A stretch of DNA of 64,000 bases from Platanthera guangdongensis (taxonomy: Eukaryota; Streptophyta; Magnoliopsida; Asparagales; Orchidaceae). The stretch covers positions 156,573,846 to 156,637,845 of the forward strand of contig CM077147.1 of NCBI GenBank assembly GCA_039583875.1. The letters run 5' to 3'. Each line of letters starts with the position of its first letter. Within the stretch, counting starts at the first letter, position 1. The position numbers were made by a program, and so were the translations under genes. Positions 21,356 through 33,100 of the stretch are shown here, one piece after another. The notes beneath the pieces are model-generated. The model was not told the origin of the DNA and did no database searches. It saw nothing but the letters and a program-made list of their open reading frames with translations.

Positions 21356-24300
21356 TGGTGAGCCCGCGAACAAACTCTTTTGTGGGTGGTTGGTTCGATG
21401 AGTCGAATACCGCGGGCTTGCTAAGGGAGGCAAGTGCACCTATCGCAAGTAGTACTCTATATTCGGGGGAATACGGAGGTTGTATTATTCCCGGGAACGG
21501 GTTGATTATCCCTATTGCTCCGAATGTACTATTATTTTACCGAACTATTTTTTTTGTCGATTTTTAATTGTGAAAAAGCTGGAAATAGATTAAAAGTAAA
21601 GTCGATGAAGAGATAACACTCGGTATCAAATTATGTTAGTATTAAAAATAGTTTGAATAACTAGAGATCTAAAATTTCAATTCAATTAAAGCGGAAACTT
21701 GGCTGTGGAGGTTCCAAAAGTATGAGCTCACCTATCTCTAGGAATATCGCTCACCTGTACATTAAGGCTATTCGACCGGGCTATCGTCCGACGAAGGATT
21801 CCTCTTAATGTCCGCAGTATGCTAAGAACCCCACTATTGGGTGGGGAACCCAATCCGGTAGAGTTAGCGTGCCTCCTCTTCGAGGGTCAGTGCAGAACTC
21901 TCTTTACCCAGGGGTAATTAGTCCATATACACGGCCTCTCGGCTATCTAGCATATGGATAACAGAAATAGATCCCACACATCAATATATGGTTCAACGCG
22001 TCGTTAACCCGGGGTAAACCTTAAGTTTTTTTTAATTAAATATAAAAATAAGACCTTTAGTTATTTAAAACATTTTTTATATACCAATGCTCTTTGATAT
22101 CAAGGGCTAAAAGCGATTAGCCACTCATCGGAATGGGGATAGCTTATGAGTTTGGTTAGGCGAGCGTTCTAAACTATTCGCTGAAGGGTTATAAAGAAAA
22201 TAAGAAGAAAGGCAAAATAATATAATTTTAGAAAAGTTACTACAAATAAACCGACTCACACTCATCCAAACACATAATAAAGAGACAGAAATATAACTAA
22301 GTTACAAGTAAGGGAAAATTGCATAATTGAAATTGCAAGTCCCAAACAAACGAGTGGGCAGGAAATATAAGCTGAAAATTTGAAAGTCCTAATCAAACGA
22401 GTAGGACTGAAATGAAAGCAAGTCCTACTCAAACGAGTAGGCGGAAATAAATGCGATTACAAGTCCATCTTAAATTTTTACAGCGAAATAAAGTCCGGCC
22501 ATTTAACTCCTAACGAGTATGCGGAAGATAAAAACCTGCCATATAACTCAAATGAGTAGGTGGTAAATAAAAGCTGAAAATTACAAGTCCTACTCAAACG
22601 AGTAGGAGGGAAATAAAGTCCGGTCATTTAACTCCTAGAGAGTAGGCGGAAGATAAAAACAACAAGTCCTACTTAAATAATATCCAACCATTTAACTCAA
22701 ATGAGTAGGCAGAAAATAAAAACACACAAGTCCTATTTGAATAAAATCTAGCCATTTAACTCAAATGAGTAAGCGGAAAATAAAAACACACACACTTGCT
22801 GAAATTAAAACACACACACACACGATAGAAAATGAAATACTCACACTGCAGAAAGTAAATACTCACACTTACAAATCCTACTCAAATGAGTAGGTGAAAA
22901 ATTAAAGACACGACATTTAACTCTTAACGAGTAGGCGGAAATAAATGTGCACAAGCACACACTCTACATAATTGGAGAAAGCAATAAACTTATCTCATAC
23001 ACGCACGCACGCAGACAAAAAAATTAAGAAAAATAAAGTTATCGAAAAATTAAAACAACTGCATTTCTACCGCTAGAATGCCGTAAAAATGCATAAAAAG
23101 ACAAAATAAAAATTGTTTGAGCAAAAAGTTTTCAAATTAAGGTTAGAAAAGCAAGTGCTTGAAAAATTAAAACGTTTGCATTTTTACAGTTAGATTTTAA
23201 CAGAAATGCATAAAAAGTTGAAATAAAAATTGTTTAGCAAAAATCTTTTTACGTATTTGCTAAAATCAAAGTTGTTGAAAAACTAAAATTACGCATTATG
23301 CATTCTTATAGATTTGTAAAACGATTTAAAAAGTGGAGGAAAGCTAAAAAAGAAACAACTATTTTAAAATCAAAACTAAGAAAAATCTAAGTTAAGAGGA
23401 ATGAAAACCAGCTTTTTTATCGTTTTACAAGTTGATAAGAACGAATATGGAAGCATAAAAATCATAAGTCTAACCAATTTTAAAGATTGTGTTAAGAAAA
23501 ACGGCTATAATAACGGCTAGAAATTTTGATAAAAATGAAATTATAACAAAACATTTTTCATTTTAAAACATTAATTTCACAATTTTAAGCTCATACACGC
23601 ACATACACAATATGAAAATGAAAACAAAAGTACATAAGATTCGTGAAAATGAGGCCTTCAGAGACATTCCAAAGCTTTGTAAGGATAAGAAAAATAACGA
23701 TTTTATTAACACAACAGGTTGATTACAAAAGCTTAAACAAACAAACTTCAAAAGGAGGGGGGAGAAACCCTACATAGCAGTACAATAACTCCAAACAGCA
23801 GCCTTAATCATCAAAATGGTTCAAAAATTTGGAACCCCGGACTCATAAAAGCAGTTGGCCTTTTATAGGCAAAAAATTTCAAGTACACGCCCTCCGACAC
23901 GGGCGTGTCGGGGGGGGGGGCATGTCAGCACTATTCACATCAAATTTCAGTGATTGACGGCGATTTGACATTGCGGCTAAAAATGCGGTGGTCATGCCCC
24001 CAGTCACGGGCGTGACGGTGGGCGTGTCATTCGGTGATTGATGGCATTGTTGACTTCGAGAGGTCCACGTGGAAGTCACGCACATGGTCACAGGCGTGAC
24101 CCAAAGTACACGGGCGTGATGGGGAGGTTGAACTGGGCGCCGTCTACGTCGAAAGTCGCCGGCGGCAGTTTGTCGGCCAGGTGGAGAAGTCACGCCCCAG
24201 GTCACAGGCGTGATGCTGGGCATGTCGGCTTGGTCGACGATCGTTGAGCGAATTTCGTCGAGCTTGAGTGTCACGGGCCATGGTCACGGGGTGTGTCAAA

Positions 24301-24593
24301 TGACACGGGCGTGACCCCGGGCATATCACACTTTTCTCATCAAAATCTTCTGATTCCACTTGAAATGAAGTGTCACGGCCTGGTCACGGGCGTGATTCAA
24401 AGTACACGGGCGCGTACTAGGGCGTGTCAGGTCATTTTTTTGACTTTTTCTGAAAAATTGCAGGAATCAAAATTAAGTTAAGTTAGTACAAAAAGAAAGC
24501 AATTTATTAAATAAAACTTAACAAAAAAAGACAAAATTAAACTAAAATGACATAATAAAAATACTATAAAATAGGTATCTTTACAACTCATCT
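21356..24593 (-). repeat. 5' LTR of the TR-GAG element
   Basis: This is the partner of 14279-17545, with the same order of CCTACTC/GAGTAGG pairs (22340-22935) and GTCACG/CGTGAC pairs (23885-24425). Its outer end reads CATCT where the other copy has CATCA. Confidence 0.92.
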
Positions 24594-24598
24594 GGTTG

Positions 24599-25441
24599 AG
24601 TCACGTTGCACATGGGTTCACACCACATGGTAGTAAGATACTTAGGCGCACTTTTACAAAGTTATTCAATCAAGTTGTGTCTTATTATTATTTATATGCT
24701 TGTTGCCCGCCCAATGAGATCGTGCACAGATTTAAAGCACAAGTGCCTTTTGACTTGATTTTGTTACAAACGTCTTACAAGACAAGTCAACTTGCACTAG
24801 TTTATGCCTCTCATGATCACATTTTATATAAGAACATTAGTGAAACGCTAGCCATACAAATTATATCATATCAATTTCATGCTAGCTTGCATAAAAGAGC
24901 ATCTCATCGTATGATTTGCGATTTAGTTTTGGTGCATCTCGTCCCTAAACGGTTACCTTCAGGGGCTATAGAAAGTTTGTGAGTTGGCGAACTGGATATT
25001 TTTCGGAAATTAATGAAATTAGGAGAATACACGTATCAGTTGAAGTTATCCACTGATTGGGGTATTACCCATATTTTTAATGTTTCTAATTTAACGCCCT
25101 ATGTTTCTCCACCACTTGAATTATTTGCCTATCCGTTGGGGTCCACTTTGTTTTCTTATGGTTTGGGTTGTGAGCTTGTACCTGGATTGCTATCTTCATC
25201 GGTCTTCACTGGAGGTATGTTGGTTGTTGATATAGAAACTTGTTTTCCTTTATTGCCTAATGCTTTTCCAAGGTTCCCCATGACCATCTCTTTGCATGAT
25301 AGGATACTCCAGGTTGCAGTGTTCTCCATTACATGTGGTGATGTTTGCCACTACTTGATTCGATGGCGTGATCGACCGGCCTCCGATGACTCTTGGTTTC
25401 TTAGATCGGAGGTGGCTCGTTTGGATGTTGCTCTCCCGTGA
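24599..25441 (+). pseudogene. Integrase tail with chromodomain-like end, gypsy N (second part of the split ORF)
   Basis: After removal of the TR-GAG element and one GGTTG copy, codon 14276-14278 is followed in frame by 24599. The reading includes NEIVHRFKAQVPFDL, YQFHASLHKRASHRMICDLV, PKRLPSGA, then GEYTYQLKL, DWGITHIFNVSNLTPYV, and a last block HYLIRWRDRPASDDSW ending at 25441. This is the order of a chromovirus integrase C terminus: end of the core, GPY-type motif, chromodomain-like tail. The catalytic DDE residues are not present. One stop lies at 24980. A chromodomain would steer insertion towards particular chromatin, but without the core this protein cannot integrate DNA by itself. Confidence 0.78.
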
Positions 25442-25479
25442 TGGTGCATTCAGACAAACTCATCGGTGATGAGTGCTTT

Positions 25480-25493
25480 TGAGTGGGGGAGAT
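25480..25493 (+). promoter_or_regulatory. Polypurine tract of gypsy N
   Basis: GAGTGGGGGAGAT abuts the 3' LTR start TGATGG. Confidence 0.88.
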
Positions 25494-26705
25494 TGATGGA
25501 GACATTGCTGACACGGCCACCATTGATCCCCGTCTGGGAGAGTTCATCGAATGGGACGATCGCTGCCGCAAGCTCGAGGATGGGATCGATGTCCGCCGCC
25601 ATTATATAAAAACATATAATTATAAATTAAATAAATATAATTATATATTTTTAATAATTTGATTATTTTTGCAATTTTATTTTAAGTATTTATTTCATGT
25701 TTTAATTTTTATTTCATGTGTAATGATGGGAGTATATAAGCATCATGTGTTGTTTTAATTATTTCATTTCATGTGTTATGATTGGTGCATATAACCATCA
25801 TATTTTCAATTTTGAATTTTGAATTTTGAATTTTGAATGAAGGGAGATGGAGTGGTGTAAGCCTATATATAGCCCATGATATTTGTTATATGGAATTAGT
25901 GAATGAATGAAAAGAAACCTAATTCTAAATTGAGAATTCTCCCCCTCATCTCCTCCTTGACCGCCAACTTCCCCTCTCCCCCTCTTTGTGGATTACTGCG
26001 ACAACTTCTCTCCTTTTCCTCCTTCCTCCTTTCTCTACCCTAATCCTTTCTCCTCTCCACTATGAGCAACAAATCAAAGAACTCCTCCCCTTGAAGAGAT
26101 TCGGCCATGGTAAGAAGATCTACCCTTGTGGTTCAACTCCGGCGTGAAGCAACGAAGGCGGACGAGTTTCTCTCCAACCGGCGTGACTCCAGTGGAGCCT
26201 TTGAAGAACGATCCAAGTAGAGAAATCAGAATCATCCATTCCGATAGGGTAACGAATCCTTTCTACCTATTGTGTGTTTCTCTTCCTAGATTAATTCCTG
26301 TGGTGGTAGATTCTTGGCGTTGAATTTTGAATTGTTAATTAATCGTGGTTTCTTCGATTGGATTTGTGTTTGTCTTGATTGAATTATTTTTCGAAAAAGG
26401 TTTGGCGAAGCTTCATTTTCTTTTGTTGGGAGAGATCTACCTTTTCCAAATCGTATTTATTTACTAGATCTCTTTTGGTACAACACCGCTCGTTCGGACC
26501 TGGTGGGTCCTTTTAGCCGGAAAGAATATTGGCCTATAGCCTTTGTTCGATCCTAAGCGGTTTGGCTACCCGTACGTTAGCATATAATTGATAAAGTTAA
26601 TTAACGTGGTGCTGTGTAGAATGATTGTGCGAGTATAGGATTGGATCAAGGAGAGGCAAACGTGTTTGTCCGTAGATTTATTTGGTGTCAACGTGCAAGC
26701 CTGCA
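25494..26705 (+). repeat. 3' LTR of gypsy N
   Basis: It is the partner of 10687-11882, from TGATGGAGACATTG to AAGCCTGCA. The 205-bp array resumes two bases later. Confidence 0.93.
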
Positions 26706-26707
26706 TC

Positions 26708-26900
26708 TCTTGTAGACCCGCTGCGCATGCTCTCAATAGCTGGCAGGTCCGAAGGCTCGCCTGTGGGGGAGAGGTTTGGTTCTTGGTTCTAGGTTTTTGG
26801 TTCTTAGTTCTTAAAGACTTTTTACACCACCCCGAGCCTGGCTCAGTCCCCGGTAGACCAGCTGCCCAAGCTCTCATCAAGCTGCCAGGGTTGTAAGCTC
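26708..26900 (+). repeat. Right-hand end of the 205-bp satellite array
   Basis: It starts with GTAGACCCGCTGCGCATG, the core of the 7955-10686 array. It contains one A-type unit with a short expansion of 'ggttctt', then a diverged last unit that fades near 26900. It shows that gypsy N split an existing array. Confidence 0.9.
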
Positions 26901-27574
26901 ACTCGATGGCAGAGTGGTTGAGGAGACCTCCTTAAGAAACATCCTACTTAAACTCAAAAAAAATTATGAGAGGCAAAGGTTGGATCAGTGTGAGTGGAGG
27001 CACTCCCAACTGCCGGCCTCAGGGATTGTCTCGTTTACGGGGAGTGGGCACTCTCCCGGGACAGAAGGCTTGTCCTAATAATAGTAGAGCAAGTTAAGTC
27101 ACTAAAAGCGACTCGCGCCGGGAGTACCCTGAGGCGAGGCGAGAGAGTTACGCCAGTTAGGTCACACACAAATAAGCTGAGGGAAGTGACGACTCGCGCT
27201 ATGAAAAAAGTCAACTCTCCAGCGAAGCGGCGAGACAAGACGTAGCACCGTCTCGCTGGCGTGAGCGCATCACAGGGTCATCTCGCAGTAAACAAGAAAA
27301 AGCAAAGTTAAAAAAAGTAAAAGTGAGTCGGCGATACGGGTGGACAACACCGTCTCGCGAATAAAGGTAAGCAAAAAGAAACTCAAAAAGGAGGTTAAGT
27401 TATACAGTAGTAAGTAAAATAAAATAACAAGACAAGAGTGTACATTTGATCAAATATCGATTCATCACAAGCGTCATCAATACATTTTTGTTCACAAAAT
27501 AAACTCAGAGGTTTAAGTTCTACAACGGAAAAAAAAGAGGGGGGAGAGGGGTCCGGGATCTTGCAAGCAGCAAG
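26901..27574. other. GC-rich 3' UTR of the Tat-like element
   Basis: No convincing ORF is seen. The stretch repeats GCGAG and CTCGC motifs in both orientations (for example GGCGAGACAAGACG and CCGTCTCGCTGGCG near 27228-27262), a habit that continues through to 31390. Confidence 0.6.
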
Positions 27575-29547
27575 TCATTCCTCCCCGCCGGAGGAGGAAT
27601 CTTCACACTCCTCACCATAGATCTGGGGGACCAAATTGCGAGCGGTCACCTTCTCAGAGTCTTCCTTCACGACCCCCAGCTCCTTCATCATTTTTAGGAT
27701 CAGCTCTGTCGTCATGATTTTGGCGTCTCGGCACTGTTCCTCAACTTGATCCAGAGAGTATCGAGGTAGAGAGGCCGGGAGGGGTTCGCGGCGAGAAGAC
27801 GACGCGGCGTTGTCCTGAAGGCGAGTGTTCTAGACTTTCAAATCCTTAACCACCTCCTACCGGTTCTCCATGCACAAGTGCATCCGCTCCGCCGTCTCGA
27901 CATCATGCGAGATGCCCAGTCATTTATAAAGAGTATTTTATAGAGAATAATCCAAGGATAAGTTCAAGGCTTACCATGCCGCCCTGAGCTTTTGCGAGGA
28001 GGGTCTCGATGTCAGATAGTCTTCTCGCGAGGTCATTGGATTTCACTCGCTCTGCCGCAAAGCCCGCCTCGGTGTCTTTCCACTTCTTTTTAGTATAGAT
28101 CAGGCGACGTGCGGTGCGATGCGAGATCTCTAAGACGTGTAGTTGGGAATGGGAGGATTTGAATGCGAGGTCTCGGGATGATTCGTTCTCGGGGGAGACC
28201 GCCTCAGGAGCACCATAAAGGCCATAGACCACAGAGAAAGCTTGGCTGGTGGGAGCCTCATGTTCTTTCTAAGAAGGAAGGAGGGTGGAGATGGAGATGC
28301 GGTTGATGTCCTTCTCCCACACCAGAATGGGGGCGCAGGCGCCATCTTGGATTGCGGGGCCAAGGTTGAAGTTGGGATAAGAAGAGGGGGCTGGGAGACT
28401 GGGAGAAGTAGGCTCGTGAAATGTGTCAATGGAAGGCAGATTAGAAGTGACTGCAGGCCTATCGGGTAGAGACGTCCCACGGGCAGGCAAGATGACATGA
28501 GAGGGAGGGGTGTTGTGTGACTGGGAGTTCGGTATAGAGATGGGGCTTAAAGGACCCCCGATATTTCCTTCTCCTTCGGGGCTTTCTTCTTCCACTTGGA
28601 TATGACCGCAGCTTTCTTCATCTTTTTCCTGGGAGGGCTGCTGCGAGAGGGGGCCGTGTCTCCTGCAGGCCTCTTTGGTTGGGGGGGGGGATTGAGCCAA
28701 GGACTCTCTCGCCGCCTCAGCTACCGCGCTGGAGAGACTAAGGCCCTTTCTTGGTGGGATGTTGCTTTTGTAGGGGGGTGGACTGGTACGACTCGCTCCC
28801 CTAGAAATAGGCAAGGAGGTGATGAGATGGCGAGATGAAAAATAATCAATCATAAGATAAGAGAGCGAGAGTACCTTCGCTAGGGAGCACCAGAGGCACC
28901 GAGTCGAGGCCTCGCCGCAGGAAGTTGACCTCAAAGTTTTTGCCGATAAAGAAATCGTACAACAGCTTGTCCGTGCAGCCCACCTGCGGGGACACATAAA
29001 AGATCTCGGCGGGCGACACAGGCTCGAGCGGGATGAACCCGAAGTTGCTGTGGATGAATACGAATATGGTGAGCCAATGATGATTTTTGTTTGGCGTCTC
29101 ACACACCTTGAGCCCTTGCCCGGTGAAGTACGAGACGCCATCGGCATTGGCGTGGTAGATGAAGATCTTGCAGAAGATCGTCAAGCTGAACTCAATGCGC
29201 TCCCGGTGCATGTAGCAGGCAAAAGCGATTAACACCGAAATAGCATTCGGGTTAAGTTGCGCCGGGACGACGCCAAAGTACTTCAAGACCTATTTTACCT
29301 CCGGCCAGAGGGGAAATCTCAACCCCACCTCGAAGTGTAAGATATTGAAGGCGAGTTCTCCCGAGTAATAAGTATTTATCGCCTAACCAACCTTGGGGGG
29401 ACGCGATTCAAGCCCCTCCTTCATGTACTCGCGGACGAAGTTGCGGTAGTCTTCATCAGGAAGCCGACCGGGAGGGAAGTCATGGTCGGTAAACCGCTTC
29501 CCGCATCGGCTGGGCCCCTCGCGTTCCTCAACTTTCTTCTTGCCCAT
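27575..29547 (-). pseudogene. Antisense extra ORF with putative gypsy-type transposon domain (PF04195-like)
   Basis: The ATG at 29547 (MGKKKVEEREG) opens a frame that stays open to about 28875 except for two stops. It contains ELAFNILHFEVGLRFPLWPEV, KYFGVVPAQLNPNAI and an FIHSN/FGFIPLE segment, the layout of the PF04195 (Transposase_28) domain. A likely intron follows (donor GTAC at about 28874, acceptor near 28800). Then come a Pro/Ser/Glu-rich region (28795-28270), a coiled-coil-like segment (28232-27950, ending KAQGGM) and a last exon ending SSSGGEE at a stop at 27575. Exact splice sites are not certain. Similar genes lie antisense between pol and the 3' LTR of Tat-lineage elements. Their function is unknown, and the domain name does not prove transposase activity. 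Confidence 0.72.
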
Positions 29548-30064
29548 TTTTTAGCGAGACGGATGTTGGCGAGAGGGTTGAGAGAGAAGAAGCGAGAAGA
29601 GAAGGAGATGTGAGAGGAACAAACGGGCGAGAGAGAACGGCGAGACGGAAGAGGCAGGGGGGAAAGCTTGGGCACGACAGAGATGAAGGCACAAATATCT
29701 TTCCACTCTAGGGGAAGAGTAGTTATAGTGGATGTAGTAAAATGATTAAATGGGCGGGAAAACATATAGGGGAAGGGGAAGAGTCGGCCGACGATTCACT
29801 CTCTCTCTCCAAAACCTCGATTTCTGTGGCCCATCACAATCACAGACCAAATAATTAAATTAAAAGAAATTAAAGGAAATGAATAAATTAAACTAGCAGC
29901 AATAAGTATTTAAAAATACCATCCCGCATAGGGCGAGCGCCATGTTCTCAGACATTGCCGGCGAGACGGCAGAATAACGTATCAATTAATTATTACAGCA
30001 GTAAAAATACAAAGATAGAAGAAAAGCGAGGTGAATGAATAATGCGGGTCGAGCAGGGCAGTCC
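29548..30064. other. Non-coding gap between the two antisense ORFs
   Basis: I see no gene. The strand is CT/GA-rich near 29570-29660 and 29795-29815, then AT-rich. It may hold the promoter and leader of the antisense ORF starting at 29547. Confidence 0.5.
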
Positions 30065-31039
30065 TTAATACGGGAACCATTTCCAGCGGCCACCGCGAGC
30101 TCCCGCGCGGGAGGGCCTACTGTGCGAGTGGAAAGCGCGAACGGCGCCAAGCCCACAGCTCGCGAGACAGAGCTGCGCGTTGAGCTCGCTGATAATTGCT
30201 TGAGCATCGGTCCCCTCAACCTCTATCCCAGGGTCAACCTTAGAAGGCAGGCGAACGCATTCATTCTCCAACCATTCGATTTTCCTATCGGCCGCCTGCA
30301 TGTCCTGTTCCAGCTTGATGATGATGCGCGCGTGTTTCCAAAACATCTCGGCTGTCTTGCTCTTCATTTCCACCGGGTCCGCGGGGTATCCCAGGTAGTC
30401 TTCAATTTCTACTATAGGAGGAGGGGGCGAGACGACGAGTCGCCTAAAGAGCTCCTCAGCGGGCGAGTCAGTCTGGGATCCTACGCAAGGAGTAGAGGGG
30501 CAGGGTGAGAGAGGCTCTCACAGGAGGGTGTGGGAGTAGCGAGTGGGACACAGAAGTGAGAGGGAAGGTTTTTTACCAGGATGGCGGGAGGTCCCGACGG
30601 CCTGAGAAGGGTTGTCTCTCTTCTCATTTGGGGGAGTAGAGGGAGTAGTAGAAGGCTGTGGTGAGTCAGTTTCTTCGCAATGGGTCACGGTGTCAACCCG
30701 CGGGCTGACTGGTCGGTGTAGAGGCGCGGGAGCTCCCTGAAGAAGCAAAATTATAAACAAGCAGATATGGATGAAAAGATAATAGGAGCGAAAGGGAGAA
30801 TTCACATCTTTCTCTTTATGAGATGCGGGAGGAGGAGAGGGGCGGGTCTCCGGGACAGCGTGAGATGGCCTCTCGGCCGAGGAGGAAGGGCTGCCTGTCT
30901 TTACCTTCTTTTGGTGAGGCAAAGAGGATGGTAAGTAGGGTGGGGTACGAGCCAGATTCTTGGTTAGAACGACCACGTTGGCCTTATTCTGCTTACGCAC
31001 CATCGCTAGATGCTTGCAGAAACTCTGGCTGTGAGACAT
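30065..31039 (-). CDS. Second antisense spliced ORF of the Tat-like element, unknown function
   Basis: The ATG at 31039 lies about 70 bases after a TATA box. Two introns fit with the frame kept: 30737-30805 (GTGAAT...TTCAG) and 30481-30576 (GTAAAA...CGTAG). Exon 1 is basic, then Pro/Ser-rich. Exon 2 is Thr/Pro-rich. Exon 3 holds EELFRRLVVSPPPPIVEIED and a coiled-coil-like helix (EMFWKHARIIIKLEQDMQAA, then RKIEWLENE). The end is uncertain: the frame runs to a stop at about 30065, but a further splice may exist before it. No known domain is recognised. The layout (Pro-rich then coiled coil) resembles the second half of the neighbouring PF04195-like gene, so it may be a diverged or shortened relative. 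No premature stop is seen, unlike its neighbours. Confidence 0.5.
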
Positions 31040-31107
31040 TATTACAGTAGGGCCAAAGAAGGGAGAAGTATGAAAGGGTGCATTTCCCTTATGGGATAGG
31101 AATCCTA

Positions 31108-31115
31108 TATTTATA
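31108..31115 (-). promoter_or_regulatory. TATA box for the antisense ORF
   Basis: TATAAATA on the minus strand lies about 70 bases before the ATG at 31039, in the context CCTATAAATATAGG. Confidence 0.5.
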
Positions 31116-31301
31116 GGCTCCGGTGTGCGGCCACACCAAAGATTCCCTCATAAATATGCCCATAAATATGTTTTAATGACACGATCCTCAGTTGGACTTT
31201 CTTTCCGAGCTTAAAATAATCTCGAAAAGAGCGGGGATTGTGTACAACCTCGGGCTTGTAGGATCAGATCGGGCTCGAAGAGAGGGGAAGGTAAGGCAAG
31301 A

Positions 31302-31396
31302 TGGACACTTTGGCAGAAGCTTACTCACTAGCGAAAGGGTCCCAGGAAAATGGTTACTCACCAGGTTAAGGCCATCTCGCTAGGCAAGAGGGCCCC
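31302..31396 (+). repeat. Left part of the Tat-like 3' LTR (border tentative)
   Basis: A purine-rich run (about 31278-31300) is followed by TGGACACTTTGG, a possible LTR start. The LTR is cut at 31396 by Sirevirus 2, whose target GCCCC is 31392-31396, and resumes at 43796. Without the partner LTR the left border is a guess. Confidence 0.4.
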
Positions 31397-33086
31397 TGAA
31401 AGAATTGGTTTCAAGATGTCCTAAACACCTAGAGGGGGGTGAATAGGTTCAATTCTTTTTCTTAAGTTAGATAGTATTTTTATTGTTAGATTACAGATTA
31501 TTCAGCACAACACAGTACAAAGCACAGATTAAACAACACAGCCACACAGATGACACACAGTTTTATATTGGTTCCCCAAGTGATGGGTATATCCACTTTC
31601 CCCCTTCACCTATCTAGTAGTATACTAGATTCGACCTAACTTCCCTCTTCTTTCTCAGATCATCAGATCTTACAACTCAGAACCTTGAAAAGTTCCTACA
31701 ACTCAGACTTCAGCAAGTCCTATAGCTCAGATTATCTCAAAGAATCCTACCTCAGAGTGAATCCACACTCCTATAAATCAGGCAATTAAACCCTACCCCA
31801 GCCTGTTCCCAGGCCTACAACTTAGAGAACTTAATCTCCTACCTCAAGCACTCAGCCCTACCTCAGCATTTATAAATTTAGGCTTACAACTCAGAGGAAT
31901 AATCCTCCTACACTCAAATCTATAAAAGATCCTACAAAAATTGAAAATAAATTGAATAATTACTTCACCCAGATAGAGAGAGAAAGGGTGAAGTTTTCTT
32001 GATCAGTTCTTGATAGATATGATCACTCTAAAATCAACCTTTCTTAGCTACTTCAAAGCATCTTGAATATAAACAAAGTAAGGTTGATCTTCTTGAAGTT
32101 GGAGATGATCCTCAATCCAGCTTCTTCTTAATCAGATGTGATTCTGATTTCTTCTTGCAAATTGTTCAGGATCTTCCCTCTCTGGATGACTTGTCGATTT
32201 CTAGATGAAGACTTCTCTCCTTGTTGTTAGTTCTTCATTATTATTTTCTTCTAGCACTTTATGTCTTTATATAGGCTCCAACCGAGGTTACCGGCTGATC
32301 TGGTTCCTAACGGCCTTCTGACAGCTCTGACTGGTACAACAGCATTGTTAGTTATGACAGCTGTCAAGTCTCTAAATACTTCAATGAAGTTCAGCTCAGC
32401 AGCAAAGTGTCGAGACAATACTACAAATATGTCGACATAAATAGCTCATGTGTCAACACAATCCTTGGTGATGTCGAAACAGCTTGCAAAATGTCGACAT
32501 AGCACTTCTCTATCTTCTTGACATAGCTTCTGCAGAATGTGTCGACACAAGTCCTGTGTGTCTACACAATCACTTCTTATCTTGATATAGTTGACTTCAA
32601 CAAAAATTCTGGTGTGTGTCGACACAAGTCCTATGTGTCGACACAGTTTTTGTTGACTGAGCTTTTTGTGTGTCGACACAAGTCCTGTATGTCGACATAA
32701 TTATTGTCGACTAAGATTTTTGTGTGTCGACACAAGTCCTGTGTGTCGACATAGTTATTATCGACTGAATCTTTGTGTGACGACACAAGTCCTGTGTGTC
32801 GACACAAACTGGATCCTGGTGTCAACACAGTCTTTGTCGACAGAATCTCTGTGTGTCAAAACAAGTCCTGTGTGTCGACACAAACTAGCTGTTGGTGTCA
32901 ACCCAGCCTTTCCCTTGTGTCGACACAATGCTTCTCAAGTGTTGACACTTGAACTTAGAAAATTTTCTTTCATTTTCTTAACCTGCACATGGAACCTCAA
33001 CACCACATCAAATATACCTTAATGAATATCATTGAGTTAGGTGAGGCTTCTCCAAATCTGGTATATATTTTCCAATGCACCTAACA
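31397..33086 (-). repeat. 3' LTR of Sirevirus 2
   Basis: It runs from TGAAAGAATTGG to GCACCTAACA on the plus strand and pairs with 42127-43790. At about 32400-32950 it holds a tandem array with a period near 54 bp in which TGTGTCGACACA appears twice per unit around AGTCCTG. A stretch of repeated 'ctacaactcag' phrases lies at 31665-31930. Confidence 0.95.
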
Positions 33087-33100
33087 ATCTCCCCCTATTT
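33087..33100 (-). promoter_or_regulatory. Polypurine tract of Sirevirus 2
   Basis: The reverse complement AAATAGGGGGAGAT abuts the 3' LTR start TGTTAGG. Confidence 0.9.

Larger units (their letters stand above)
14279..24593 (-). mobile_element. Athila-type gag-only retrotransposon (TR-GAG)
   Basis: Two LTRs of about 3.25 kb flank an internal region with gag only, a tRNA-Asp PBS and a polypurine tract. Its target duplication GGTTG is intact (14274-14278 and 24594-24598), proving insertion into gypsy N. Elements with terminal repeats and a gag but no pol have been described as TR-GAG. The gag is of the Athila type. Such an element would depend on a related autonomous element for its enzymes. 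A TRIM has inserted between PBS and gag. Confidence 0.92.
10687..26705 (+). mobile_element. Gypsy N: non-autonomous chromovirus-like element
   Basis: It has two LTRs (10687-11882 and 25494-26705), a tRNA-iMet PBS and a purine-rich tract before the 3' LTR. Without the 10.3-kb Athila-type insertion it is about 5.7 kb. It carries gag, a long acidic region and only the tail of an integrase. Protease, RT, RNase H and the integrase core are absent. It interrupts the 205-bp array, which resumes at 26708. The bases flanking the LTRs (CAGGC and TCTCT) do not form a target duplication. Confidence 0.88.

Noticed and set aside
30823..31050. Plus-strand frames over the antisense ORF region, for example 28242-28469 and 30035-30508
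   Set aside because: They are shadows of the minus-strand frames, which have recognisable domains, splice sites and start context.
32400..32950. Regular palindromic repeats with spacers that look like a CRISPR array
   Set aside because: Spacers are repeated and similar, repeats are degenerate, no cas genes are present, and the array lies inside both LTRs of a plant retrotransposon.
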